Positions 26,191-35,014 of a DNA stretch of 64,000 nucleotides are shown one piece after another. Origin of the DNA: JAAYYM01 sp964631375 (lineage in GTDB: Bacteria > Bacillota > Clostridia > Lachnospirales > Lachnospiraceae); assembly GCA_964631375.1 (NCBI GenBank), contig CAZVYQ010000009.1, positions 7,355 to 71,354 on the forward strand, given 5' to 3'. The notes beneath the pieces were generated by a model. That model ran no database searches. It was not told the DNA's origin and saw nothing but the letters and a program-made list of their open reading frames with translations. Made by a program: the position numbers and the translations under genes. Positions within the stretch are counted from its first letter, which is position 1. The number at the start of each line of letters is the position of its first letter.

Positions 26191-28668
26191 ATGCCAATGC
26201 AGTATACTGACAAGGCCAGACGAGCACTGGAGCTTGCAACCAAAACATCAAAAGAATTAAAACACGGCTATATTGGCTCAGAACACATATTACTGGGATT
26301 GTTACGAGAAGGAACAGGAGTTGCCTCTAAGGTATTGTTCAGTAATGGAGTGGAAGAAGACCAGCTGATCGAACTGATCGAACAGCTGATTGCTCCGGAT
26401 CAGGCAATCGCGGTGGCAGAACGCGATGGATTTACACCGAGAGCACAGGACATACTGGAGGGTGGAAGAGATGAAGCAATCCGTCTCAGATCTGCAAGCA
26501 TCGGAACAGAGCATCTTTTGTTAGCGATTATCAAGGATCCGGTTAGTGTGGCAGCACGTCTGCTGACAACTGTTGGTGTCAATCTACAGAAGATGTATGC
26601 AGAGATTTTGCTGTCAATCGGAGAAGATCCGGCAAAATATGCAGAAGAGATACAAAGCATGAAGGGTGGAAGAAAAAAGACCAAAAGCCCTACACAGACA
26701 TTGGATCAGTACAGTCGGGATCTGACTGCACTGGCAGCAGATGGAAAGCTGGACCCTGTGATTGGCAGAAATGCAGAGATTACGAGAATTATCCAGACAC
26801 TCAGCAGGCGAACCAAGAATAATCCCTGTCTGATCGGTGATCCCGGAGTCGGCAAGACGGCTATCGTAGAGGGTCTTGCAAAGCGTATCATAGACGGAGA
26901 TGTTCCAAATACGGTTAAAAACAAGAGGGTGCTGACACTGGATCTGTCAGCCATGATTGCAGGCAGTAAATACAGGGGAGAGTTTGAGGAGCGGATCAAA
27001 CGTGTAATCAAGGAAATCATCACAGCAGGTGACATTCTGCTCTTTGTAGATGAGCTGCATACGATTATCGGTGCCGGAGGAGCAGAGGGAGCCATTGATG
27101 CCTCCAATATTCTCAAGCCTTCACTGGCGCGTGGTGAGATACAGCTGATCGGGGCAACCACACATGACGAGTATCGTAAGCATATTGAAAAGGATGCGGC
27201 ACTGGAACGGAGATTTCAGCCGATCGTAGTAGAGGAGCCGTCTATTTCGGTTGCGATCGAGATCCTACAGGGAATTCGCCCAAGATATGAGGAGCATCAC
27301 GGTGTGATTATCACAGATGCTGCTGTTGAAGCCGCCGTAAATATGTCAGAGCGTTATATCAATGACAGAAAGCTGCCGGATAAAGCCATCGATCTGATGG
27401 ATGAAGCTTCTGCCAAATCCCGCATTTCCAGAATGGGACGTCCTGTTGCACTGGAACATGCGGCTGCTGAATTAAAGAGACTGGAAGATGAGAAAATTGT
27501 TCTGTTACGAGAGGGACAATATGCTGAGGCCGGTGAGATTGGTAGAACACGAGATAAACTGAAGACATCCTATGAGAAAAAACTTGCCCGATATGAAAAG
27601 AATCAGAATTCGCATCAGCCTGTTGTGGATGAGAACGAGATTGCTGATGTGGTATCGGAGTGGACCAAGATACCGGTTAAGAAGCTGGTTGAGGCAGAGG
27701 GTAAAAAACTGATTCGCATGGAAAAGGATCTACAAAAGCGTGTCATCGGACAGGAAGAGGCGGTGATAGCAGTATCAAAAGCAATCAAGAGAAGCCGTGT
27801 CGGACTCAAGGCACCAAACCGACCGATTGGCTCCTTTCTCTTCCTTGGTCCAACGGGTGTTGGAAAGACAGAATTATCAAAGGCACTTACAGAAGTTCTG
27901 TTTGGCAGTGAAAATGCCATGATTCGTGTTGATATGTCAGAATATATGGAGAAGCATACGGTTTCCAAACTCATCGGATCTCCTCCGGGATATGTCGGAT
28001 TTGATGAGGGAGGACAGCTATCTGAGAAGATAAGACGTAATCCTTATTCAGTTGTACTGTTTGATGAGATCGAGAAGGCTCATCCGGATGTATTCAATGT
28101 GTTGCTACAGGTATTGGATGACGGTCATATCACAGACTCGACAGGCCGCAAGGTGAGTTTCAAGAACTGTGTCATCATCATGACTTCAAATGCCGGTGCT
28201 CAGAGGATTGTAGAACCTAAGAAACTGGGATTTTCGGCAAAGGAGGATGAGAAACAGGACTATGCCAAGATGAAGACCGGAGTCATGGAGGAAGTCAAAC
28301 GGATCTTCAAACCTGAGTTTATCAACCGTATTGATGAAATCATTGTGTTCCATTCACTGAACAAAGAGAATATGAAACAGATCGTCTCTCTACAGATCAA
28401 GGATCTGAGCAGACGTGCGAGAGAGCAGATGAATATTGAATTGACTGTACGTGATACCGTCAGAAATCACATCGTGGAAAAGGGCGCTGATAAAAAATAT
28501 GGTGCCAGACCACTGAAACGAGCCATTCAAAACATGTTGGAGGACAGACTGGCCGAGGAGGTTTTGAACCACCATATCAAGGCCGGAGATTCCGTGATTG
28601 TATCAATGAGTAAGGGCGAAATTGTATTTAATATCGGTTGTCAGAAATCCGCCGATGATGTAAAATAA
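26191..28668 (+). CDS. clpC: ATP-dependent Clp protease ATPase subunit ClpC
   Basis: 825 residues. Two N-terminal Clp repeats (1-145), first AAA+ domain with GDPGVGKTAIVEGL, a middle domain with a UVR-like helix (ELKRLEDEKIVLLREGQYAEAG), second AAA+ domain with GPTGVGKTELSKAL, and a C-terminal D2-small domain. The second domain contains the ClpP-docking region near LGFSAKEDE. It unfolds substrates for ClpP. The usual partners ctsR, mcsA and mcsB are absent beside it. AAGGAGG precedes the ATG. Confidence 0.93.
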   Translation: MPMQYTDKARRALELATKTSKELKHGYIGSEHILLGLLREGTGVASKVLFSNGVEEDQLIELIEQLIAPDQAIAVAERDGFTPRAQDILEGGRDEAIRLRSASIGTEHLLLAIIKDPVSVAARLLTTVGVNLQKMYAEILLSIGEDPAKYAEEIQSMKGGRKKTKSPTQTLDQYSRDLTALAADGKLDPVIGRNAEITRIIQTLSRRTKNNPCLIGDPGVGKTAIVEGLAKRIIDGDVPNTVKNKRVLTLDLSAMIAGSKYRGEFEERIKRVIKEIITAGDILLFVDELHTIIGAGGAEGAIDASNILKPSLARGEIQLIGATTHDEYRKHIEKDAALERRFQPIVVEEPSISVAIEILQGIRPRYEEHHGVIITDAAVEAAVNMSERYINDRKLPDKAIDLMDEASAKSRISRMGRPVALEHAAAELKRLEDEKIVLLREGQYAEAGEIGRTRDKLKTSYEKKLARYEKNQNSHQPVVDENEIADVVSEWTKIPVKKLVEAEGKKLIRMEKDLQKRVIGQEEAVIAVSKAIKRSRVGLKAPNRPIGSFLFLGPTGVGKTELSKALTEVLFGSENAMIRVDMSEYMEKHTVSKLIGSPPGYVGFDEGGQLSEKIRRNPYSVVLFDEIEKAHPDVFNVLLQVLDDGHITDSTGRKVSFKNCVIIMTSNAGAQRIVEPKKLGFSAKEDEKQDYAKMKTGVMEEVKRIFKPEFINRIDEIIVFHSLNKENMKQIVSLQIKDLSRRAREQMNIELTVRDTVRNHIVEKGADKKYGARPLKRAIQNMLEDRLAEEVLNHHIKAGDSVIVSMSKGEIVFNIGCQKSADDVK

Positions 28669-28707
28669 AACTATAAATGATAGCTTGTCAATAGGAGGAC
28701 AAAAGAA

Positions 28708-29121
28708 ATGTCAGTGGTACAGGAATTAATTCGTACAGAAAGTAATGGAACACTCAGTTTTGGCAATCATACACTTGCTGAGAAGGCAAAAAAAGAGGAT
28801 TATGAATTTGCCGGTAATCTGTATAAGGTGAAGACATCAGCTGCTATGACAAAACTAGAACGTGATGGGATGTTTGTCTATGAATCAGTTCCGGGAACAA
28901 GCGTAAATGGCTTTCAGACAACAGCAGAGGGGGTTACTTTTCTGGTAGAAGGCACAGAGGATGCACAGATCACAATCGGCATGGTTGAGGATACGGAATA
29001 TGAGGTATTTGTAAACGGAAACAGTGTCGGAACCATGAAAACAAATCTGGGTGGCAAGCTGAATATCAGTGCCGAATTGGCAGATGCCGGAGATGTTCGC
29101 ATTGAGGCGAAAAGAAAATAA
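28708..29121 (+). CDS. Uncharacterised 137-residue protein between clpC and radA
   Basis: I do not recognise a named family with confidence. The protein begins MSVVQELIRTESNGTLSFGNHTLAEKAK and is mostly predicted beta strand, with a C-terminal region (about 85-135) that reads like a small beta-sandwich: TFLVEGTEDAQITIG, EYEVFVNGNSVGTM, KLNISAEL, VRIEAKR. No signal peptide, membrane segment or cysteine. Well-formed AGGAGG ribosome site, and codon use like its neighbours, so it is a real gene. Lying within the clpC-radA operon, it may act in stress response; this is inference only. Confidence 0.75.
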   Translation: MSVVQELIRTESNGTLSFGNHTLAEKAKKEDYEFAGNLYKVKTSAAMTKLERDGMFVYESVPGTSVNGFQTTAEGVTFLVEGTEDAQITIGMVEDTEYEVFVNGNSVGTMKTNLGGKLNISAELADAGDVRIEAKRK

Positions 29122-29132
29122 AAGGAGCAGAA

Positions 29133-30506
29133 ATGCTCATGGCAAAAGGTAAAACAACCACTGTATTTTTCTGCGGTGAATGTGGATATGAGTCCTCAAA
29201 GTGGATGGGGCAGTGTCCCGCTTGTAAGGCATGGAATACATTTGCGGAAGAGACAGTAAAAAAGACAACGGGAACAGGGGCTGCCCGAGCAGTATCGCTC
29301 TCTGGACAGGCTCCAATTCCCTTATCATCCATTACTATGACAGAGGATGAGAGGGTACTGACGCATATTGATGAATTGGATAGAGTATTGGGAGGCGGTA
29401 TTGTACCGGGCTCTCTTGTTTTGGTTGGTGGAGATCCCGGTATTGGGAAGTCCACACTTCTCTTACAGGTGTGCAGACAGTTGTCAGGAGATGCACACAA
29501 AATCCTATATATATCAGGAGAGGAATCATTAAAACAGATCAAACTCAGGGCACAGCGGATCGGAGAATTTACGGATTCGCTGCTTTTCATGTGTGAAACG
29601 AATCTGGATGTCATCTCGGAGGCCATTCGTAAGGCTCAACCTGAGATGGTGGTCATAGATTCCATCCAGACCATGTTTTCAGAGGAAATCAGTTCGGCTC
29701 CGGGTTCGGTTTCTCAAGTGAGAGAATCCACCAATATATTGATGCAGCTGGCAAAGGGTTTGGGGATTTCGGTATTTATTGTTGGTCATGTAACGAAGGA
29801 GGGTACTGTAGCAGGTCCACGGGTGTTGGAGCATATGGTAGATACAGTGCTTTATTTTGAAGGGGACAGACATGCTGCCTATCGGATCCTTCGAGGCGTA
29901 AAAAATCGATTTGGCTCAACAAATGAGATCGGTGTCTTCGAGATGCAGGAGACAGGACTTGCAGAAGTCAAGAATCCTTCGGAATTCATGTTAAACGGAC
30001 GACCCGAGAATGCCTCCGGATCGATCGTAACTTGTTCAATTGAAGGGACAAGACCGATTTTGGTTGAGGTACAGGCACTGGTATGTCATACCAATTTTGG
30101 AATACCACGAAGACAGGCTACAGGAACAGATTTCAATCGTGTCAATCTGTTGATGGCAGTGCTGGAGAAGAGAATTGGATTAAAATTGGCAGACTGTGAT
30201 GCTTATATCAATGTGGCCGGAGGAATGAAACTGTCAGAGCCGGCGATTGATCTGGGGATCGCACTGGCAATTGTATCGAGTTTTAAAAACAGAGCGATTG
30301 ATGAGCATATGATTGCTTTTGGTGAAATCGGTTTGAGCGGTGAGGTGCGTGCCGCCAGTATGGCTGAAACCCGTGTATTGGAGGCAAAGAAGCTTGGCTT
30401 TACCACCTGTATCGTACCGGAGAGTTCTCTTTCATCATTAAAAAAAATCAAAGACCTAAAATTGATTGGAGTAAAATCAGTACAGGAAGCCATGGATTTG
30501 ATATAA
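29133..30506 (+). CDS. radA: DNA repair protein RadA (Sms)
   Basis: 457 residues. N-terminal zinc finger (CGECGYESSKWMGQCPAC), RecA-like core with Walker A GGDPGIGKSTLL, the RadA-specific KNRFGSTNEIG motif, and a C-terminal Lon-protease-like domain (GTDFNRVNLLMAVLEKR, ALAIVSS, GEIGLSGEVR). It drives branch migration of recombination intermediates. AAAGGAG precedes the ATG at 29133; the ATG two codons on at 29139 is an alternative. Linkage to clpC is widespread in Firmicutes. Confidence 0.94.
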   Translation: MLMAKGKTTTVFFCGECGYESSKWMGQCPACKAWNTFAEETVKKTTGTGAARAVSLSGQAPIPLSSITMTEDERVLTHIDELDRVLGGGIVPGSLVLVGGDPGIGKSTLLLQVCRQLSGDAHKILYISGEESLKQIKLRAQRIGEFTDSLLFMCETNLDVISEAIRKAQPEMVVIDSIQTMFSEEISSAPGSVSQVRESTNILMQLAKGLGISVFIVGHVTKEGTVAGPRVLEHMVDTVLYFEGDRHAAYRILRGVKNRFGSTNEIGVFEMQETGLAEVKNPSEFMLNGRPENASGSIVTCSIEGTRPILVEVQALVCHTNFGIPRRQATGTDFNRVNLLMAVLEKRIGLKLADCDAYINVAGGMKLSEPAIDLGIALAIVSSFKNRAIDEHMIAFGEIGLSGEVRAASMAETRVLEAKKLGFTTCIVPESSLSSLKKIKDLKLIGVKSVQEAMDLI

Positions 30507-30530
30507 AAGGCAGAAAACAGACGGATTTCA

Positions 30531-30559
30531 TTGACAGGATGACAGTGGTGTCATAAGAT
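30531..30559 (+). promoter_or_regulatory. Promoter of the TetR gene with operator-like palindrome in the spacer
   Basis: Perfect TTGACA, 17 bases, TAAGAT. The spacer holds ATGACA-GTGG-TGTCAT (30539-30554), a 16-bp inverted repeat whose last base is the first base of the -10. TetR proteins commonly repress their own gene from such sites. Confidence 0.65.
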
Positions 30560-30611
30560 AATAATGTGTCTTAATCCTACAAAAAATGATTGACGAGAGT
30601 GTGAGGCTTGT

Positions 30612-31196
30612 ATGGGAGAGCGTTCAGAACAAAAAAAAGCATATATCCTTGAGACTGCTAAAAAGGTTTTTATGGAAAAGGGATATAAAAATGTAACGAT
30701 GAAGGACATCGTCGAGGCATGTGATATCAGTCGTGGCGGCTTATATCTTTACTATGACAGTACAGCTGCACTGTTTCAAGAGGTATTGCAGCAAGAGCAA
30801 TCGGATACGGACACTACACTGGAACAGACGATTGAGAAGGAACCGACAGTTTCAGATATTCTAACATTGTTTTTTAAAGAACAAAAGAAAGAGATTTTAA
30901 ATACACAGGATAATCTCACGGTTGCAACATATGAGTATTTCTTTGAAAATAAGTTCCCAAAGAAAGAGAATATCGCACGCAGACAATTTGAACTGGGTGT
31001 CAAGTTGTTAGCTGAGATGATCGAGGCCGGGATCTCGACCGGAGAGCTTATCTGTGACAATCCGATCGCTGCCGCTAAAAACATGATGTTTGTAATCGAA
31101 GGACTTAAGGTGGCCGGTAGAACGATCGGAGTATCAGAAAAAACTGTAGATCAGCAATTACTCTATATGATGCAGGGATTAGTTGTTGAAGAATAG
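30612..31196 (+). CDS. TetR/AcrR-family transcriptional regulator
   Basis: 194 residues. N-terminal helix-turn-helix typical of the family: ILETAKKVFMEKGYKNVTMKDIVEACDISRGGLYLYYDS. The C-terminal ligand domain is helical and not assignable. GAGGCTTGT precedes the ATG, a modest ribosome site. Sits between radA and purL, with 22 bases to purL, so it may be co-transcribed with purL; its own targets are otherwise unknown. A palindrome in its promoter suggests autoregulation. Confidence 0.88.
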   Translation: MGERSEQKKAYILETAKKVFMEKGYKNVTMKDIVEACDISRGGLYLYYDSTAALFQEVLQQEQSDTDTTLEQTIEKEPTVSDILTLFFKEQKKEILNTQDNLTVATYEYFFENKFPKKENIARRQFELGVKLLAEMIEAGISTGELICDNPIAAAKNMMFVIEGLKVAGRTIGVSEKTVDQQLLYMMQGLVVEE

Positions 31197-31218
31197 ATGA
31201 AAAGGATGAGGGAGAAAA

Positions 31219-34200
31219 ATGGTAAAACGTATCTATGTTGAAAAAAAGGAACCCTTTGCTGTTAAGTCAAAGGAGTTGTGTGAGGAAATCCGAAGCTATC
31301 TGAACATTGATGGAGTCAGTCGTGTCAGAGTATTGATCCGCTATGATATTGAAAATCTGTCGGATCAGACATATGAACAGGCATGCAGTTGCGTGTTTTC
31401 TGAACCTCCTGTTGATATCCTTTATGAGGAACAGTTTGAACATAGCCAGAATGCAAGGGTTTTTTCGGTGGAATTTCTTCCGGGACAGTTTGATCAGAGA
31501 GCTGATTCGGCTGTACAGTGTGTCAAATTCCTGAACGAAGACGAAGATCCAACTATTAAAACGGCTGTTACTTATTGTCTGGAGGGTAATATTTCAGATG
31601 ATGAATTTGAGAAGATCAAAAATTATTGTATCAATCCAGTAGACTCTCGTGAAACTGATCTACAGAAGCCTTCTACACTGCAGACAAGATTTGAGGAGCC
31701 TGCTGATGTTATTGTGTTTGATGGCTTTTCATCCATGCCGGACAAACAGCTGGAAGAACTTTATCGTTCTCTTGGACTGGCAATGACTTTTAAAGATTTT
31801 AAGCATATCCAGCATTACTTTGCTAAGGAAGAACACAGAGATCCAACGATGACAGAGATCCGTGTGTTAGATACGTATTGGTCAGATCACTGTCGTCATA
31901 CAACCTTCTCAACCGAATTAAAGGACGTAAAATTTGACGAAGGGTACTATCAGGAGCCGATCAAAAAAACCTATGAGAATTATTTATCTGCACGTAATGA
32001 GATATTTGCAGGCAGAAGTGATAAATTTGTATGCCTGATGGATCTTGCTCTGATGGCTATGCGTAAATTAAAAAAAGAAGGAAAACTTCAGGATCTCGAG
32101 GAATCTGACGAGATTAATGCCTGCTCCATTGTTGTTCCGGTAGAGATCGAGTATGGAAAAAATGATGTCAGAACAGAGGAATGGCTGGTTAGCTTTAAAA
32201 ATGAAACACACAATCATCCGACTGAGATCGAACCGTTTGGTGGTGCGGCTACCTGCTTGGGAGGTGCAATCAGAGATCCTCTTTCAGGACGTGCTTATGT
32301 GTATCAGGCAATGCGTATCACAGGAGCTGCTGATCCTACCGTTTCTGTCAGCGAGACATTGAAGGGCAAACTGTCACAGAAGAAACTGGTACGTGGTGCA
32401 GCCAGCGGATATTCGTCCTACGGCAATCAGATCGGACTGGCTACAGGCTATGTGAAGGAACTCTATCATCCGAATTATGTTGCTAAGAGAATGGAGATCG
32501 GAGCAGTCATGGGTGCAGCACCCAGACGCAATGTCATCCGAGAGAATTCTGATCCGGGTGATATCATCATCTTGCTTGGCGGGAGAACGGGACGTGACGG
32601 CTGTGGCGGAGCAACCGGTTCCTCAAAGGTACACACGACTGCTTCTATTGAAACATGTGGAGCAGAGGTTCAGAAGGGAAATGCTCCTACGGAACGTAAG
32701 ATACAGCGTCTCTTCAGAAGAGAAGAGGTCAGCAGGCTGATTAAAAAGTGCAACGATTTTGGTGCCGGTGGAGTATCTGTCGCGATCGGAGAATTGGCAG
32801 ACGGTCTGCAGATCAATATGGATAAAGTTCCTAAAAAATACGCAGGATTGGACGGTACGGAGTTAGCTATATCGGAATCTCAGGAGAGAATGGCAGTGGT
32901 CATTGATCCTAAGGATGTTGATACATTCCTGAACTATACTGCTGAGGAGAATCTGGAAGCAGTCAGTGTAGCTGTTGTCACGAAGGAACCAAGATTGGTT
33001 ATGTCCTGGAGAGGCAAGACAATCGTCAATCTGTCCCGTGCTTTTTTGGATACAAACGGAGCACATCAGGAGACGTCAGTTGAGGTTGAAATGCCACAAC
33101 AGGAAACAGCATATTTCTCTAAAAAGGTTGAGCAGACTGCCTCTGTCAAAGAGAAGTGGCTGAATACATTGCAGGATTTAAATGTATGTTCACAAAAGGG
33201 TCTTGTAGAAATGTTTGATGGATCCATAGGCTCCGGCTCTGTGTTTATGCCATATGGAGGTAAATATCAACTGACAGAGACGCAGGTCATGGCAGCGAAA
33301 CTGCCGGTGTTAAAGGGAAAAACGGATACGGTTACGATGATGAGTTATGGCTTTGACCCGGAGTTATCCTCATGGAGCCCGTATCATGGAGCTGTCTATG
33401 CAGTATTGGAATCTGTGGCAAAGATTGTGGCAGCAGGTGGAGAACTCAAGAAGATACGATTTACATTTCAGGAGTACTTCCGACGTATGAGCGAGGATCC
33501 AAAACGCTGGAGTCAGCCATTTGCAGCGCTGCTCGGAGCCTACGATGCACAGATTGGCTTTGGACTTGCTTCGATCGGTGGCAAGGATTCTATGTCGGGT
33601 ACCTTTGAAAATATTGATGTGCCTCCTACGTTGGTTTCCTTTGCTGTAGATGTTGCAAGACATCAGGAGTTGATCACACCGGAATTGAAACAGGCAGGAG
33701 ATCAGATTGTTAAATTTGTAATCAACAAAGATAAATATGATCTGCCGGATTACACACAGGTGATGCAGTTATACAATGAAATCACCAAGCTGATACACAA
33801 ACATGTGATCACAGCAGCTTATGCTCTGGATGGCAGAGGAATCATTCCGGCACTCAGCAAAATGTCATTTGGTAATCAATTAGGTGTAACGTTGGATGCA
33901 TCTGTGCAGGATCTGTTTGGAAGAGAGAATGGTAATATCATTGCGGCTGTACCGGCCAAACTACTTTCTGAAATCAAAATACCATATGTATTATTAGGTG
34001 AAGTAAATGATCAAAAGACATTTGTCTACGGACAAGAAACAATTTCCATGGAAGAAGCACTGACAGCCTGGAAATCAAAATTGGAAAAGGTATTTCCAAC
34101 CAAGGCATCCAAGGAGAATACGCCTGTAGAAACAAAGGTTTACAATGTTCCGGGAGAGAAGGTATATATCTGTAAAAATAAAGTGGCAAAGCCGACTGTA

Positions 34201-34986
34201 TTTATACCGGTATTTCCGGGTACAAACTGCGAGTATGACAGTGAAGCGGCATTTAGACGAGCCGGTGCTGACGTTGTTACAAGGGTGTTTACGAATATGA
34301 GTCCACAGGATATCAGAGACTCCGTAGAGATCTACGAAAAGGCAATTCGAAAAGCTCAGATCATCATGTTTCCGGGAGGTTTTTCAGCGGGTGACGAACC
34401 GGATGGCTCAGCAAAATTCTTTGCAACAGCCTTTAGAAATGAAAAACTGAAAGAATCGGTCAATGAGCTGCTTCAGAAGCGAGATGGACTGGCACTGGGG
34501 ATTTGTAACGGATTTCAGGCCTTGATTAAACTGGGATTGCTTCCAAATGGAGAGATTACCGGGCAAAATGATCAGTCCCCGACATTAACCTATAATACAA
34601 TCAACAGACATATATCTAAGATGGTATACACAAAGGTGGTATCCAACCTGTCACCATGGCTGCAGGAAGCGAAGCTTGGAGAAACCTACTGCATTCCTGC
34701 CTCACACGGTGAGGGACGGTTTGTGGCAAGTGATGAATGGCTGAAGAAATTATCAGTCAACGGACAGATTGCAACACAGTATGTGGATTTTGATGGGAAC
34801 GGCTCTATGGATGAAGAGTGGAACATCAATGGATCCTATCATGCAATCGAAGGTATTACCAGTCCTGATGGAAGATGCTTTGGCAAGATGGGACACGCTG
34901 AACGCCGTGGAGAAGCAGTAGCCATGAATATATACGGTAATCAGGATATGAAGATTTTTGAGTCGGGTGTGAAGTATTTTCTATAA
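31219..34986 (+). CDS. purL: Phosphoribosylformylglycinamidine synthase, single-chain (PurL with fused PurQ domain)
   Basis: 1255 residues. N-terminal PurS-like domain, then two FGAM synthetase halves (landmarks: DTYWSDHCRHTTF, ETHNHPTEIEPFGGAATC, GGRTGRDGCGGATGSS, GLASIGGKDSMSG) and a C-terminal class I glutamine amidotransferase with the nucleophile cysteine in LGICNGFQAL and histidine in HGEGRF. It converts FGAR to FGAM in purine synthesis using glutamine and ATP. This is the Clostridia-type single-chain form. It stands alone, away from other pur genes. GAGGG precedes the ATG. Confidence 0.93.
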   Translation: MVKRIYVEKKEPFAVKSKELCEEIRSYLNIDGVSRVRVLIRYDIENLSDQTYEQACSCVFSEPPVDILYEEQFEHSQNARVFSVEFLPGQFDQRADSAVQCVKFLNEDEDPTIKTAVTYCLEGNISDDEFEKIKNYCINPVDSRETDLQKPSTLQTRFEEPADVIVFDGFSSMPDKQLEELYRSLGLAMTFKDFKHIQHYFAKEEHRDPTMTEIRVLDTYWSDHCRHTTFSTELKDVKFDEGYYQEPIKKTYENYLSARNEIFAGRSDKFVCLMDLALMAMRKLKKEGKLQDLEESDEINACSIVVPVEIEYGKNDVRTEEWLVSFKNETHNHPTEIEPFGGAATCLGGAIRDPLSGRAYVYQAMRITGAADPTVSVSETLKGKLSQKKLVRGAASGYSSYGNQIGLATGYVKELYHPNYVAKRMEIGAVMGAAPRRNVIRENSDPGDIIILLGGRTGRDGCGGATGSSKVHTTASIETCGAEVQKGNAPTERKIQRLFRREEVSRLIKKCNDFGAGGVSVAIGELADGLQINMDKVPKKYAGLDGTELAISESQERMAVVIDPKDVDTFLNYTAEENLEAVSVAVVTKEPRLVMSWRGKTIVNLSRAFLDTNGAHQETSVEVEMPQQETAYFSKKVEQTASVKEKWLNTLQDLNVCSQKGLVEMFDGSIGSGSVFMPYGGKYQLTETQVMAAKLPVLKGKTDTVTMMSYGFDPELSSWSPYHGAVYAVLESVAKIVAAGGELKKIRFTFQEYFRRMSEDPKRWSQPFAALLGAYDAQIGFGLASIGGKDSMSGTFENIDVPPTLVSFAVDVARHQELITPELKQAGDQIVKFVINKDKYDLPDYTQVMQLYNEITKLIHKHVITAAYALDGRGIIPALSKMSFGNQLGVTLDASVQDLFGRENGNIIAAVPAKLLSEIKIPYVLLGEVNDQKTFVYGQETISMEEALTAWKSKLEKVFPTKASKENTPVETKVYNVPGEKVYICKNKVAKPTVFIPVFPGTNCEYDSEAAFRRAGADVVTRVFTNMSPQDIRDSVEIYEKAIRKAQIIMFPGGFSAGDEPDGSAKFFATAFRNEKLKESVNELLQKRDGLALGICNGFQALIKLGLLPNGEITGQNDQSPTLTYNTINRHISKMVYTKVVSNLSPWLQEAKLGETYCIPASHGEGRFVASDEWLKKLSVNGQIATQYVDFDGNGSMDEEWNINGSYHAIEGITSPDGRCFGKMGHAERRGEAVAMNIYGNQDMKIFESGVKYFL

Positions 34987-35014
34987 ATATGTTTAAACAC
35001 AGGTGGGTTTACAG

